Below are positions 27,485 through 35,923 of a stretch of DNA of 64,000 nucleotides, piece by piece. The DNA is from Flammeovirgaceae bacterium UBA4465 (GTDB lineage Bacteria > Bacteroidota > Bacteroidia > Cytophagales > Cyclobacteriaceae): positions 1-64,000 of the forward strand of contig CAJJBF010000014.1 in assembly GCA_905182375.1 (NCBI GenBank), written 5' to 3'. The notes under the pieces were generated by a model. The model had not been told where the DNA came from. It saw only the letters and a program-made list of their open reading frames with translations, and did not search any database. The translations under genes were made by a program, and so were the position numbers. Numbering within the stretch: position 1 is the stretch's first letter; each line of letters starts with the position of its first letter.

Positions 27485-28375
27485 ATGAAAGATAGTAGAA
27501 GGCAGAAAAGAAAATTAGGAAGTTTCCCTTTTCTCAGTGTAATATTCAGCATCACCTTGTCGCTTGTGGTCATGGGCATTTTTGGTGTTTCATTTATATA
27601 TCTCAAAACTCTTACTTCTATTGTCCAATCAAACGTTGAAATACAGGTCTATTTAGATAAATCTATAATAGATCATGATATGAAACGATTGCAAAAGATC
27701 CTGACTACCCGACCTTATATTCGATCAGGTGATGCTGCAGAAAACATTAATTTTATTAGCAAAGAAATGGCCGCTGAAGTATTTATCAGAGATACGGGTG
27801 AAGATTTCACTAAATTTCTAGGGGATAACCCACTGAGAGATGCTTTTTCAGTGAAGATCACAAATCAATATCAATCGGTAGACAGCTTGAAAGCTATAGA
27901 GATAGACTTAAGACGGTTGCCAGGAGTTTATGAAGTAGTTTTTCAGGAATCTTTAATAGCCAGCATCAATAAAAATCTAAGAAAAATTGGGGTATTGCTT
28001 TTGGGTATGACGCTGATATTATTAGTTGCTGTTATTGTTTTGATCAATAATACCATAAGAATAGCCTTGTTCTCTCAAAGATTTTTGATCAGGAGTATGC
28101 AGTTAGTGGGTGCTACGAAAGGGTTTATCAGGTGGCCATTCTTGAAAAGATCTTTAATTTATGGATTGGTTTCTGGTATTTTGGCCTCGGGAATCATTTT
28201 TGGTATCATTGAATTTGCACAACATCAAATTGATGATTTAGATAAGCTTTATGCAGAAGAACCCTTATTTATTTTATTTGCTGTTTTGATATTTTTGGGC
28301 CTTTTAATCTCATATCTTAGCACCTTATCCTCTATGAGGCGCTATTTTAAAATTTCACTAGACGAACTTTATTAA
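27485..28375 (+). CDS. ftsX: Cell division protein FtsX
   Basis: A 296-residue inner-membrane protein of the FtsX/MacB permease type: one N-terminal membrane helix (about 15-40), a periplasmic domain, and three C-terminal helices ending in SYLSTLSSMRRYFKISLDELY. The permease motif is at RSMQLVGATKGFIRWPFLKRS. With FtsE it activates septal peptidoglycan hydrolases. The ATG at 27485 is preferred over TTG 27473. It opens a conserved Cytophagales run ftsX-DUF3098-uppP-truB-ribF-gldC; ftsE is not adjacent. Confidence 0.92.
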   Translation: MKDSRRQKRKLGSFPFLSVIFSITLSLVVMGIFGVSFIYLKTLTSIVQSNVEIQVYLDKSIIDHDMKRLQKILTTRPYIRSGDAAENINFISKEMAAEVFIRDTGEDFTKFLGDNPLRDAFSVKITNQYQSVDSLKAIEIDLRRLPGVYEVVFQESLIASINKNLRKIGVLLLGMTLILLVAVIVLINNTIRIALFSQRFLIRSMQLVGATKGFIRWPFLKRSLIYGLVSGILASGIIFGIIEFAQHQIDDLDKLYAEEPLFILFAVLIFLGLLISYLSTLSSMRRYFKISLDELY

Positions 28376-28385
28376 ACAGAAACAA

Positions 28386-28613
28386 ATGTCAGTTCAAACC
28401 AAATTTGCTTTTAAAAAAATAAATTATCTGATCATGATCTTAGGTATTGCCTTGATTCTTTTAGGCTTCGTGATCATGTCCTTAGATCAAGAGACTTATG
28501 GATTTGGATTCTTTGGTTTAACTTTAGGTCCAATCATCGTTTTTTCAGGATTCATGATTCAATTTGCTGCCATTTTATATAAATCAAAAAAAGCGACTAA
28601 TTTAGAAGAATAA
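28386..28613 (+). CDS. DUF3098 family small membrane protein
   Basis: A 75-residue protein with two transmembrane helices (about 14-32 and 42-64) and short basic ends, matching the DUF3098 family of Bacteroidota. It lies 10 bases after ftsX and one base before uppP, the usual place for this family. Its biochemical role is unknown; the neighbours suggest cell envelope or division. Confidence 0.85.
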   Translation: MSVQTKFAFKKINYLIMILGIALILLGFVIMSLDQETYGFGFFGLTLGPIIVFSGFMIQFAAILYKSKKATNLEE

Positions 28614-28614
28614 A

Positions 28615-29412
28615 ATGACTTTGATTGATGCGCTTATTCTGGGGATTATTCAAGGTCTCACAGAATTTTTACCTGTCAGTAGCAGTGGGCATTTAGAGAT
28701 CGGCGTGGTTTTATTGGGAATAAACTCCACAAACAACCTCTTGTTTGCCTTGGTTGTTCATCTGGCTACTTGCCTGAGCACTATTTTTGTTTTTCACAAA
28801 GACATTCTTATATTAATTAAGGGGTTATTGAAATTTGAATGGAATAATTCGACAAAGTTTGTATTGAAGATAATTATTTCAATGATTCCTGTAGGTATAG
28901 TTGGACTGCTTTTTGAAAGTGAAATTGAAGCTTTGTTCACAGGTGATTTGTTTTTAGTAGGGGGTATGCTGCTGGTTACGTCGATATTACTATTCATTCC
29001 TCGCTATTTTAGTCAGGGTATAGGTGAAGTTACTTTTGGAAAATCTTTGGTTATTGGATTGGCACAATCGATAGCCATTTTGCCGGGAATATCAAGATCT
29101 GGATCAACGATCGCTATGGCATTAGTCTTGGGAGTGAGTAGGGAAAAAGCAGCTAAATTTTCTTTTTTAATGGTTCTTTTGCCTATAATTGGTGCAAGTT
29201 TACTCAAGATTAAAAAATATATTGAGTTCCCTTACTTAGAACCTGAAATAAATACGTTGGCCTTATTTTTAGGATTTATGGCTGCTTTTATTTCTGGTTA
29301 TTTAGCTTGTCGATGGATGGTAAAAATTGTAAAGAAAGGGAAACTCATCTATTTTTCTATTTATTGTTTTATTTTGGGTTTGACCGCTATTTCTTATAGT
29401 TATATGCTATGA
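28615..29412 (+). CDS. uppP: Undecaprenyl-diphosphatase
   Basis: A 265-residue polytopic membrane phosphatase (BacA family). The two catalytic motifs are GLTEFLPVSSSGHLEIG near the N-terminus and LPGISRSGSTIAMAL near residue 160. It dephosphorylates undecaprenyl diphosphate at the outer face of the membrane to recycle the lipid carrier for peptidoglycan and polysaccharides. It overlaps truB by four bases. Confidence 0.97.
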   Translation: MTLIDALILGIIQGLTEFLPVSSSGHLEIGVVLLGINSTNNLLFALVVHLATCLSTIFVFHKDILILIKGLLKFEWNNSTKFVLKIIISMIPVGIVGLLFESEIEALFTGDLFLVGGMLLVTSILLFIPRYFSQGIGEVTFGKSLVIGLAQSIAILPGISRSGSTIAMALVLGVSREKAAKFSFLMVLLPIIGASLLKIKKYIEFPYLEPEINTLALFLGFMAAFISGYLACRWMVKIVKKGKLIYFSIYCFILGLTAISYSYML

Positions 29413-30089
29413 TTATTCCAGAGGAAGGGAGCTTATTACTGGTCAACAAACCCAAAAGTTGGACTTCATTTGATGTAGTCAACAAATTAAGGTATCTACT
29501 AAAAATAAAGAAAATAGGCCATGCCGGAACCCTAGATCCCTTGGCAAAGGGCTTGTTACTCATTGGCATAGGCAAGTATACTAAAAAACTAGAAAGCCTT
29601 CAGGGGTTAGATAAGACCTATGAAGGCATCATCGAGATAGGTAAAACTACGCCTTCCTTCGATTTAGAAACACCTTTTGATTCTTTCTCAGACTATACGC
29701 ATGTCACGCCTCAGGCCATAGCTGCAGCAGTTGAAGCTTTAACTGGAGAACTGGATCAGATGCCGCCTATTTATTCAGCGATTAAAGTCAATGGGCAGCG
29801 GGCTTATAAAAGTGCCCGAAAAAATGAAATCATTGAGCTTAAGTCACGAAAAATCAAAGTGTATAAGTTTGAGATTACTCAGGTACATTTGCCTGAAATT
29901 CATTTCAGAGTGGTATGTTCAAAGGGTACTTACATCAGGAGCCTCGCAAAGGATTTAGGTGAGCAATTGGGTGTAGGGGGGTATTTAAAGGAGTTGGTAA
30001 GAACGCAAGTTGGCAATTATAAATTGGAAAATGCCTTGCAGCTTGAGCAATTAGTTGATCAAATTAATTTAGAAAATGAAAGTAATTGA
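29409..30089 (+). CDS. truB: tRNA pseudouridine(55) synthase
   Basis: A 226-residue pseudouridine synthase. The catalytic aspartate is D43 in GHAGTLDPLAKGLL; the motifs PPIYSAIKVNGQRAYKSAR and KGTYIRSLAKDLG are those of TruB. It modifies U55 in the T-arm of tRNAs. It overlaps uppP by four bases and ribF by 14 bases. It lacks the long PUA extension of some homologues. Confidence 0.96.
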   Translation: MIIPEEGSLLLVNKPKSWTSFDVVNKLRYLLKIKKIGHAGTLDPLAKGLLLIGIGKYTKKLESLQGLDKTYEGIIEIGKTTPSFDLETPFDSFSDYTHVTPQAIAAAVEALTGELDQMPPIYSAIKVNGQRAYKSARKNEIIELKSRKIKVYKFEITQVHLPEIHFRVVCSKGTYIRSLAKDLGEQLGVGGYLKELVRTQVGNYKLENALQLEQLVDQINLENESN

Positions 30090-31011
30090 TCATTTTCAAG
30101 AATTGGATGCTTGTATTTTACCCATCGTCACCAGTGGTACCTTTGATGGAGTTCATTCTGGACATCTGAAAATTTTAAGTGGTTTGGTTCAGCAAGCTCA
30201 AACACGCGGAGGAGAAAGTGTGGTCATCACTTATTGGCCGCATCCTAGATTTGTATTGGGAAAGGGGTCGAGTTCATTGAAACTGCTCAGTACATTTGAA
30301 GAAAAAGTAAAACTACTGAGTGATATAGGTATTGATTATTTGTTAAAAGTACGATTTTCAAAAGAATTTTCGGAATTATCACCGGAAGCTTTTGTCCAGA
30401 AAGTATTAATAAAAGGAATCAAAGCTAAAAAATTCATCATCGGTTACGACCACCGCTTCGGTAAAAATCAGACAGGAGATATTGATTTTTTAAAAAAAAA
30501 TAAGGAACGTTTTGGCTTAGAGATCGAAGAAATCTCACGATTGGACATAGATCAAGTGGGGATCAGCTCTACCAATATCCGCCAAGCCTTGGCTGATGGA
30601 GAGGTAGATGCCGCCCAAGGATATCTTGGACGTTATTATAGCTTATCTGGAATAGTTACCCGAGGAGATCAGATCGGTAGAAAAATAGGGTTTCCTACTG
30701 CGAATCTCTTTATCTCTGAATCATATAAATTAATTCCCTCAGATGGTGTCTATGCCATATTCGTATATTTGAGACTTGAGCGCTACGATGGGATGCTCAA
30801 TATTGGGTGGCGTCCTACGGTGAAAGGTAAAAAACGAACGATTGAAGCACATTTTTTTGATTTCAATGAGGACATTTATGGAAGCTACCTAAGGGTCGAA
30901 CTGGTATCATTCATTCGTAAAGAAATTGAGTTTAACCATTTAGATAGTTTGAAAGAACAATTGATAAAAGATAAATCAGCAGCGAAAATAATATTAGAAA
31001 AAGTTAATTAG
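30076..31011 (+). CDS. ribF: Bifunctional riboflavin kinase/FAD synthetase
   Basis: A 311-residue enzyme. The N-terminal FMN adenylyltransferase has the nucleotidyltransferase motif GTFDGVHSGHLKIL (about 21-34) and ISSTNIRQALADG. The C-terminal riboflavin kinase starts near residue 183 with GIVTRGDQIGRKIGFPTANLF. It makes FMN and FAD from riboflavin. It overlaps truB by 14 bases and precedes gldC by five bases. Confidence 0.97.
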   Translation: MKVIDHFQELDACILPIVTSGTFDGVHSGHLKILSGLVQQAQTRGGESVVITYWPHPRFVLGKGSSSLKLLSTFEEKVKLLSDIGIDYLLKVRFSKEFSELSPEAFVQKVLIKGIKAKKFIIGYDHRFGKNQTGDIDFLKKNKERFGLEIEEISRLDIDQVGISSTNIRQALADGEVDAAQGYLGRYYSLSGIVTRGDQIGRKIGFPTANLFISESYKLIPSDGVYAIFVYLRLERYDGMLNIGWRPTVKGKKRTIEAHFFDFNEDIYGSYLRVELVSFIRKEIEFNHLDSLKEQLIKDKSAAKIILEKVN

Positions 31012-31016
31012 AGCAA

Positions 31017-31349
31017 ATGAAGGAGTCAGAAATAAAGTTCAAGGTTTCACTTGATGATGAAAACATTCCAGAAAAAATAGAATGGGACGCTGATGAAAAG
31101 GAAAAATCAGGTTATTCAGAGACCAAGTCGATCAGTGTTTCCTTATGGGATAGTGAGCAAAAAAACACTTTGAGAATTGATCTATGGGCAAAAGATATGC
31201 CATTAGATGAAATGAAGCGGTTTTATATAGATTGCTTGGGAGGAATTGGTCAGACTTTATTAAATGCCACAGGGGATCAATTTATGTCTGAAGAAATCAA
31301 TGGACTCTGCGATAAATTAGTAGAACATGTCAAAAAAGAAGCGGAATAG
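31017..31349 (+). CDS. gldC: Gliding motility protein GldC
   Basis: A 110-residue acidic cytoplasmic protein with the family sequence KFKVSLDDENIPEKIEWDA and LDEMKRFYIDCLGGIGQTL. GldC is a small Bacteroidota protein first linked to Flavobacterium gliding; its biochemical role is not settled and it also occurs in non-gliding species. It ends the ftsX-to-gldC run. Confidence 0.92.
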   Translation: MKESEIKFKVSLDDENIPEKIEWDADEKEKSGYSETKSISVSLWDSEQKNTLRIDLWAKDMPLDEMKRFYIDCLGGIGQTLLNATGDQFMSEEINGLCDKLVEHVKKEAE

Positions 31350-31535
31350 GAAGTTGGGCTTGAGTCAAATTATGATTGCTTTTTGAATAAGACAACTTTA
31401 TTTTTTATCATTTCGAATGAAATTAGCTCATCGGTTTTATTATATTAAGTTTGTAGTTTTTTGTGATAAAAAATAAAACTCTTGAACTATAAAAGCGTAA
31501 AAATTTAAACGAGTGAGTATATCAATTAGAAAGCT

Positions 31536-31543
31536 TAAATTTG
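31536..31543 (+). promoter_or_regulatory. Possible -7 promoter element for the TonB receptor
   Basis: TAAATTTG fits TAnnTTTG and lies 101 bases before the receptor ATG; another match (TAAGTTTG) is at 31446-31453. The region is AT-rich, so chance matches are possible. Confidence 0.25.
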
Positions 31544-31644
31544 TCATTATGAGTTGGATAAATCTTATTGTGTTTAGTTAGGTCTTAGTGCTATTTTTTA
31601 AAAAAAAATAACTATTATTAAAAAGTAATTTTAATTTAGAATTT

Positions 31645-34602
31645 ATGAAGTTTGCTGTTTCAAACATTACAATACTTTTCGGGCTTTTGTTTTTGCCTCT
31701 CGTGTCCTTTTCACAAACACAGATATCCGGAGTGGTATTGGATAAAGACAATCGCGAACCTTTGATTGGGGTTAATGTCGTGGTGAAGGGAACCGTATTA
31801 GGTACTGTGACAGATTTCTACGGAAAATTTAATCTCAGTGTACAGGCGGCTCCTCCAATTACTTTGGCGATAACAAGCATTGGCTACAATGGTCAGGAGA
31901 TTGAAATAAACGATGCCAACATTATGGGTCTGGAAATCATTCTCGAGGAATCCGTTGAAATTGGACAAGAAATAGTAGTATCGGCTTCTAGAATAGAAGA
32001 GAGAATCCTTGAATCCCCAGTGTCTATAGAGATAATGAATATTTTGGATATTCAAAACACTTCTGCTGACAACTATTATAAGGCCATTGCCAATTTGAAA
32101 GGTGTCGATGTAGCCTCTAGTAGTATTAATTTTCAGGTCATCAATACACGAGGATTTGCCAATACGGGCAACACCCGATTTGTACAATTAATTGATGGGA
32201 TGGACACACAAGCACCTGCCCTAAATTTTCCGGTAGGCAATTTAAATGGTCCCTCTGAGTTGGACGTTGAATCACTTGAGCTGATTCCGGGAGCCTCATC
32301 TGCCCTTTATGGACCTAACGCATTCAGTGGAGTGCTGCTCATCAATAGTAAAAACCCTTTTGAATATCAAGGATTAAGTGCCTTTCAAAAGATAGGGATG
32401 AATCATATGAACGATACGCAATCGAACTATACTGCGCAACCTATGTATGAAGGTTCATTGCGCTATGCCAAAGCCTACAACAATAAATTTGCCTATAAAG
32501 TTAACTTCTCCTATTCTGTTGCTGAAGATTGGCATGGAAATTCTGATATGGATAGAAATGCAGCTACCAATCCGTTTGCCAGTATTGGGGGAGTCAATCC
32601 AGGAGCAGATCGATTACATTTTCAAGGTGATGAGGCAGGGGTTAATTTAGCCTTACTCGCTCAAAGTGAGGATTTTAAAACTTATGGTCAGCTGCCATTG
32701 AATAAATTTTCCAACAATAAATTTCCTCGTCCTTATATTTCAGCAGGTGATCTCCCCAATCATCCGGTAAATATTACTCCTTATCAAGAAATTGATCTTA
32801 TTGATTATGGTGCTGAAAATTATAAATTTAATACAGCCCTTCATTATCGTTTGAATGATAAGGCTGAGGTCAGTTATACATTTAACGGTGGCTGGGGAAC
32901 AAGTATTTATACTGGGGCCCAGCGATATTCATTGGTCAATTTTGGGATTGTACAGCATAAGTTAGAGCTTAAAGGGGATAATTTTCATGTAAGGGCATAT
33001 GGTACCATTGAGAATTCTGGAGATTCTTACATTACGGAGTTCCTAGGTATAAGGATGCATCAAGAAGCCATAAATCTGGCCAATAATGATCCTGCAAGGC
33101 CTTCGGTTTTACCCGCAGGATTTTATAATTATTTTGGTGATTATGCCGTAGAATATTTACGATATCTTTCTGTTGAAGAGGGACTCAATCCAGGTGATAT
33201 TCAAGGGGTGCCAAGTGTGGAACGTATGCAAATAGAAAATGCCGCACATAATTATGCTAGAGAGCAAATAGATGGAAGATATTTAGCTGATGAGGAAAAT
33301 GGAGGATTTATTACCGAAGGAGCTACGGGTGATCAATACACTTTGGCAGACTTAAAAAGTAGGGTGATGACGGGTGTAATCCCTGAAGGCCCTTTATTTA
33401 ATGATAGATCGGCGATGTATCAAGCAGATGGTCAGTATGATTTCAAAAATGATATTGATTTTATGGAGCTTCAAGTGGGAGCCAGTTTTAGAATGTTTGA
33501 TTTGGGTTCTAATGGTACGATCTTTCCAGATACCGTAGGAAATGAGATTACTATTAAAGAATATGGTATTTATGCTCAGACCGCCAAACGGGTTTCAGAC
33601 TGGCTTAAGCTTTCAGGCTCAATTAGATATGATAAAAATGAAAACTTTAAGGGCCAAGTCAATCCTAGAATTTCAGCAGTTTTGAATCCAAATAACAATC
33701 ACTTTTTTAGATTTTCTTATCAAACTGGATTCAGAATACCTACTACACAAAATCAGTATATCAATTTAGATATTATCAGTAGTAGACTACTCGGTGGATT
33801 ACCGGAGTTTTACGATACCTACGTTCCAGACCCTCAAAATAATACTTACTATAAACTTCAGTCGGTTTTAGATTATCGAAATGAAATATATTCAGGGGTT
33901 GATAGTGCGGATGCTGTTATGGTATTGGATCGTTATACTGAATTTAACCCGGTCAAACCTGAGCAAGTAAAAACATTTGAAGTGGGATACAAAAGTGTTA
34001 TTAACAATAAGTTAGTAATTGATATGGCTTATTTTTATAATATATATACCAATTTCATTACAAATATAGGTGTGGTCGATTCCACAAAGTCGGCAACAAA
34101 CTCAAGGTTATTATTGGGTTCTTCCGATGATACCTATGCTTTGACTACAAATATGACCAAGCCTGTGTACACACAGGGCTTCGTAGCAGGTCTGGATTAT
34201 TCTTTACCCAAGGGCTATAAATTTGGGATCAATTACTCCTGGAATCAGTTCATCAGTGGAGCAGATTATGAGCAAGGGAACACATTATTTGATTTTAATA
34301 CTCCTGAGCACAAAGTCAATATTAACTTTGGGAATAGAAATCTTTTTAAAAATTTCGGATTTAATATGACTTATAGATATCAGACTGAGTTTAGATGGGA
34401 GTCTTCTTTTGCGCAGGGGAACGTACCTGCATACAATACATTAGATGCTCAAGTTTCTTATAAGCTTTCTTCTCTTAAGTCAGTTTTGAAACTGGGAGCT
34501 TCAAATCTCTCAAATAAATACTATATCCAAAGTTTAGGAGGCCCAAGTATTGGTGCGATTTATTACTTGTCCATTACTTTTGATGAATTTATGAGAAGAT
34601 AA
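31645..34602 (+). CDS. TonB-dependent receptor with carboxypeptidase-like regulatory domain
   Basis: A 985-residue outer-membrane receptor. Signal peptide at 1-23 (cleaved after SFS), then a carboxypeptidase-regulatory-like domain (about 25-110, ISGVVLDKDNREPLIGVNV). A plug domain follows (about 120-235, VINTRGFANTGNTRFVQLID and LELIPGASSALYGPNAFSG), then a 22-strand barrel to the C-terminus. There is no SusD partner next to it, so it is not a typical glycan SusCD pair. The ligand (iron complex, cofactor or peptide) is not deducible. It is monocistronic and followed by a hairpin terminator. Confidence 0.9.
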   Translation: MKFAVSNITILFGLLFLPLVSFSQTQISGVVLDKDNREPLIGVNVVVKGTVLGTVTDFYGKFNLSVQAAPPITLAITSIGYNGQEIEINDANIMGLEIILEESVEIGQEIVVSASRIEERILESPVSIEIMNILDIQNTSADNYYKAIANLKGVDVASSSINFQVINTRGFANTGNTRFVQLIDGMDTQAPALNFPVGNLNGPSELDVESLELIPGASSALYGPNAFSGVLLINSKNPFEYQGLSAFQKIGMNHMNDTQSNYTAQPMYEGSLRYAKAYNNKFAYKVNFSYSVAEDWHGNSDMDRNAATNPFASIGGVNPGADRLHFQGDEAGVNLALLAQSEDFKTYGQLPLNKFSNNKFPRPYISAGDLPNHPVNITPYQEIDLIDYGAENYKFNTALHYRLNDKAEVSYTFNGGWGTSIYTGAQRYSLVNFGIVQHKLELKGDNFHVRAYGTIENSGDSYITEFLGIRMHQEAINLANNDPARPSVLPAGFYNYFGDYAVEYLRYLSVEEGLNPGDIQGVPSVERMQIENAAHNYAREQIDGRYLADEENGGFITEGATGDQYTLADLKSRVMTGVIPEGPLFNDRSAMYQADGQYDFKNDIDFMELQVGASFRMFDLGSNGTIFPDTVGNEITIKEYGIYAQTAKRVSDWLKLSGSIRYDKNENFKGQVNPRISAVLNPNNNHFFRFSYQTGFRIPTTQNQYINLDIISSRLLGGLPEFYDTYVPDPQNNTYYKLQSVLDYRNEIYSGVDSADAVMVLDRYTEFNPVKPEQVKTFEVGYKSVINNKLVIDMAYFYNIYTNFITNIGVVDSTKSATNSRLLLGSSDDTYALTTNMTKPVYTQGFVAGLDYSLPKGYKFGINYSWNQFISGADYEQGNTLFDFNTPEHKVNINFGNRNLFKNFGFNMTYRYQTEFRWESSFAQGNVPAYNTLDAQVSYKLSSLKSVLKLGASNLSNKYYIQSLGGPSIGAIYYLSITFDEFMRR

Positions 34603-34634
34603 GCTTTCACAACGCAGTTAAATGAGTATTTTAG

Positions 34635-34660
34635 ACCCTGCTTTTGGTGGGGTTTTTTAT
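34635..34660 (+). terminator. Rho-independent terminator after the TonB receptor
   Basis: A 7-bp stem ACCCTGC/GGGGGT-type pairing (34635-34641 with 34647-34653, two wobbles) and a six-T tail, 33 bases after the stop. Confidence 0.55.
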
Positions 34661-34682
34661 TGTTTTATAAATTTGTAATCCT

Positions 34683-35527
34683 ATGAAAGACGAATCAGCC
34701 ATTTCAACTACCTGCAGAATACGCGTCAGATAAACTCTGTATTATCATCTTTGGTACCGACACCCGTCTCAGGCCGCTTATTTGACGTAGTGCTGCTCTA
34801 TATGATACTGACGAGCATACTGCTTGTCATGTTGGAGAGTGTTCAATTGATAAGTTCTAGATATGAAGACTTATTCTATATTTTAGAATGGCTATTCACC
34901 ATATTCTTCACTATTGAATTTTTATTGCGGTTGTGGATATCGAGGAGACCTTTAAAATATTTATTTAGTTTCTATGGGCTTGTTGATTTTATTGCAGTGA
35001 TCCCTACTTATATAACCTTATTTTATGTAGGAGGATCATATTTAGTGGTTATTCGTGCGATACGCTTGTTGCGGGTTTTTAGGATTTTAAAGCTCAGTCG
35101 TCAACTCTCGGAATCTCGGGTACTGATCAAAGCATTGGTTTCAGGTAGGCATAAAATCTTAGTATTTCTAGGAGGTGTATTGACTTTAGTGACCATCATG
35201 GGAACCTTAATGTACCTTGTAGAGGGGAGTGAAAATGGATTTGATAGCATTCCTCGGAGTATTTATTGGGCCATTGTGACTACTACTACAGTAGGTTACG
35301 GGGACATATATCCTATCACCGTTTTTGGTCAAATTTTGGCAGCTATCCTGATGCTTATGGGATATGCGATCATAGCTGTACCAACAGGCATTGTAAGCTC
35401 TGAATTGAACAAGACTTCTCAAAAAAGTGTTCGTAAGAAAAAAGTAATATGTTCTTCTTGTGGTAAACGAAAACATAACTTCAAGGCCAAGTTTTGTGCA
35501 CGCTGTGGTACTCTATTGGGAGTTTGA
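34683..35527 (+). CDS. Voltage-gated-type potassium channel, 5' end interrupted by two indels
   Basis: A Kv-like channel of about 280 residues. The S4 segment has regular arginines (VIRAIRLLRVFRILKLSR), the selectivity filter is TTTTVGYGD, and the C-terminus carries a zinc ribbon with two CxxC pairs. The frame from TTG 34751 misses the normal N-terminus. Dropping one A in 34686-34688 and one base at about 34759-34765 gives MKTNQPFQLPAEY, then DKLCIIIFGTD and PVSGRLFDVVLL, matching how such channels begin. ATG 34683 is therefore the likely start. It is not co-transcribed with its neighbours. Confidence 0.8.
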
Positions 35528-35869
35528 GTATACCTATTTGATCAAGGCTATACTTGCGGAGGTTTTAATCACTCAAAGTGTTCAAATCTAATGGAGCATA
35601 TTTTAATTTTAGTATTTGTCATTTAGGGCAATATTTGGTGAGTAGGAGAAATAGGATTTAATGGAGATTAAATTTCAGTTCAACAAAGAGTTTTTCAGCG
35701 AATAAGCCTTATTTCGTAACATTGCCTTATGAGCGTCTTAATAGTCATTGAATTTGAGTATTTCGTTAGACACTTTATCATGATCGATTGCTCTATGAGG
35801 ATCTATATTATGTAATATGATGAAAATCAGATTTATTAATCAGTGGCAAATATAAAATTAATAATAATA
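35528..35869. other. Intergenic region without recognised gene
   Basis: About 340 AT-rich bases between the channel gene and the terminator of the convergent lipoprotein gene. No protein, tRNA or clear repeat is visible. Confidence 0.5.
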
Positions 35870-35901
35870 AAAAAGGCCAACGAATTTCGTTGGCCTTTTT
35901 T
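35870..35901 (-). terminator. Rho-independent terminator of the FAS1 lipoprotein gene
   Basis: An almost perfect inverted repeat AAAAAGGCCAACGAA/TTCGTTGGCCTTTTT, 23 bases after the minus-strand stop codon. T-runs on both sides allow bidirectional action. Confidence 0.88.
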
Positions 35902-35923
35902 ATTACCTAAGTAATGAATAATA

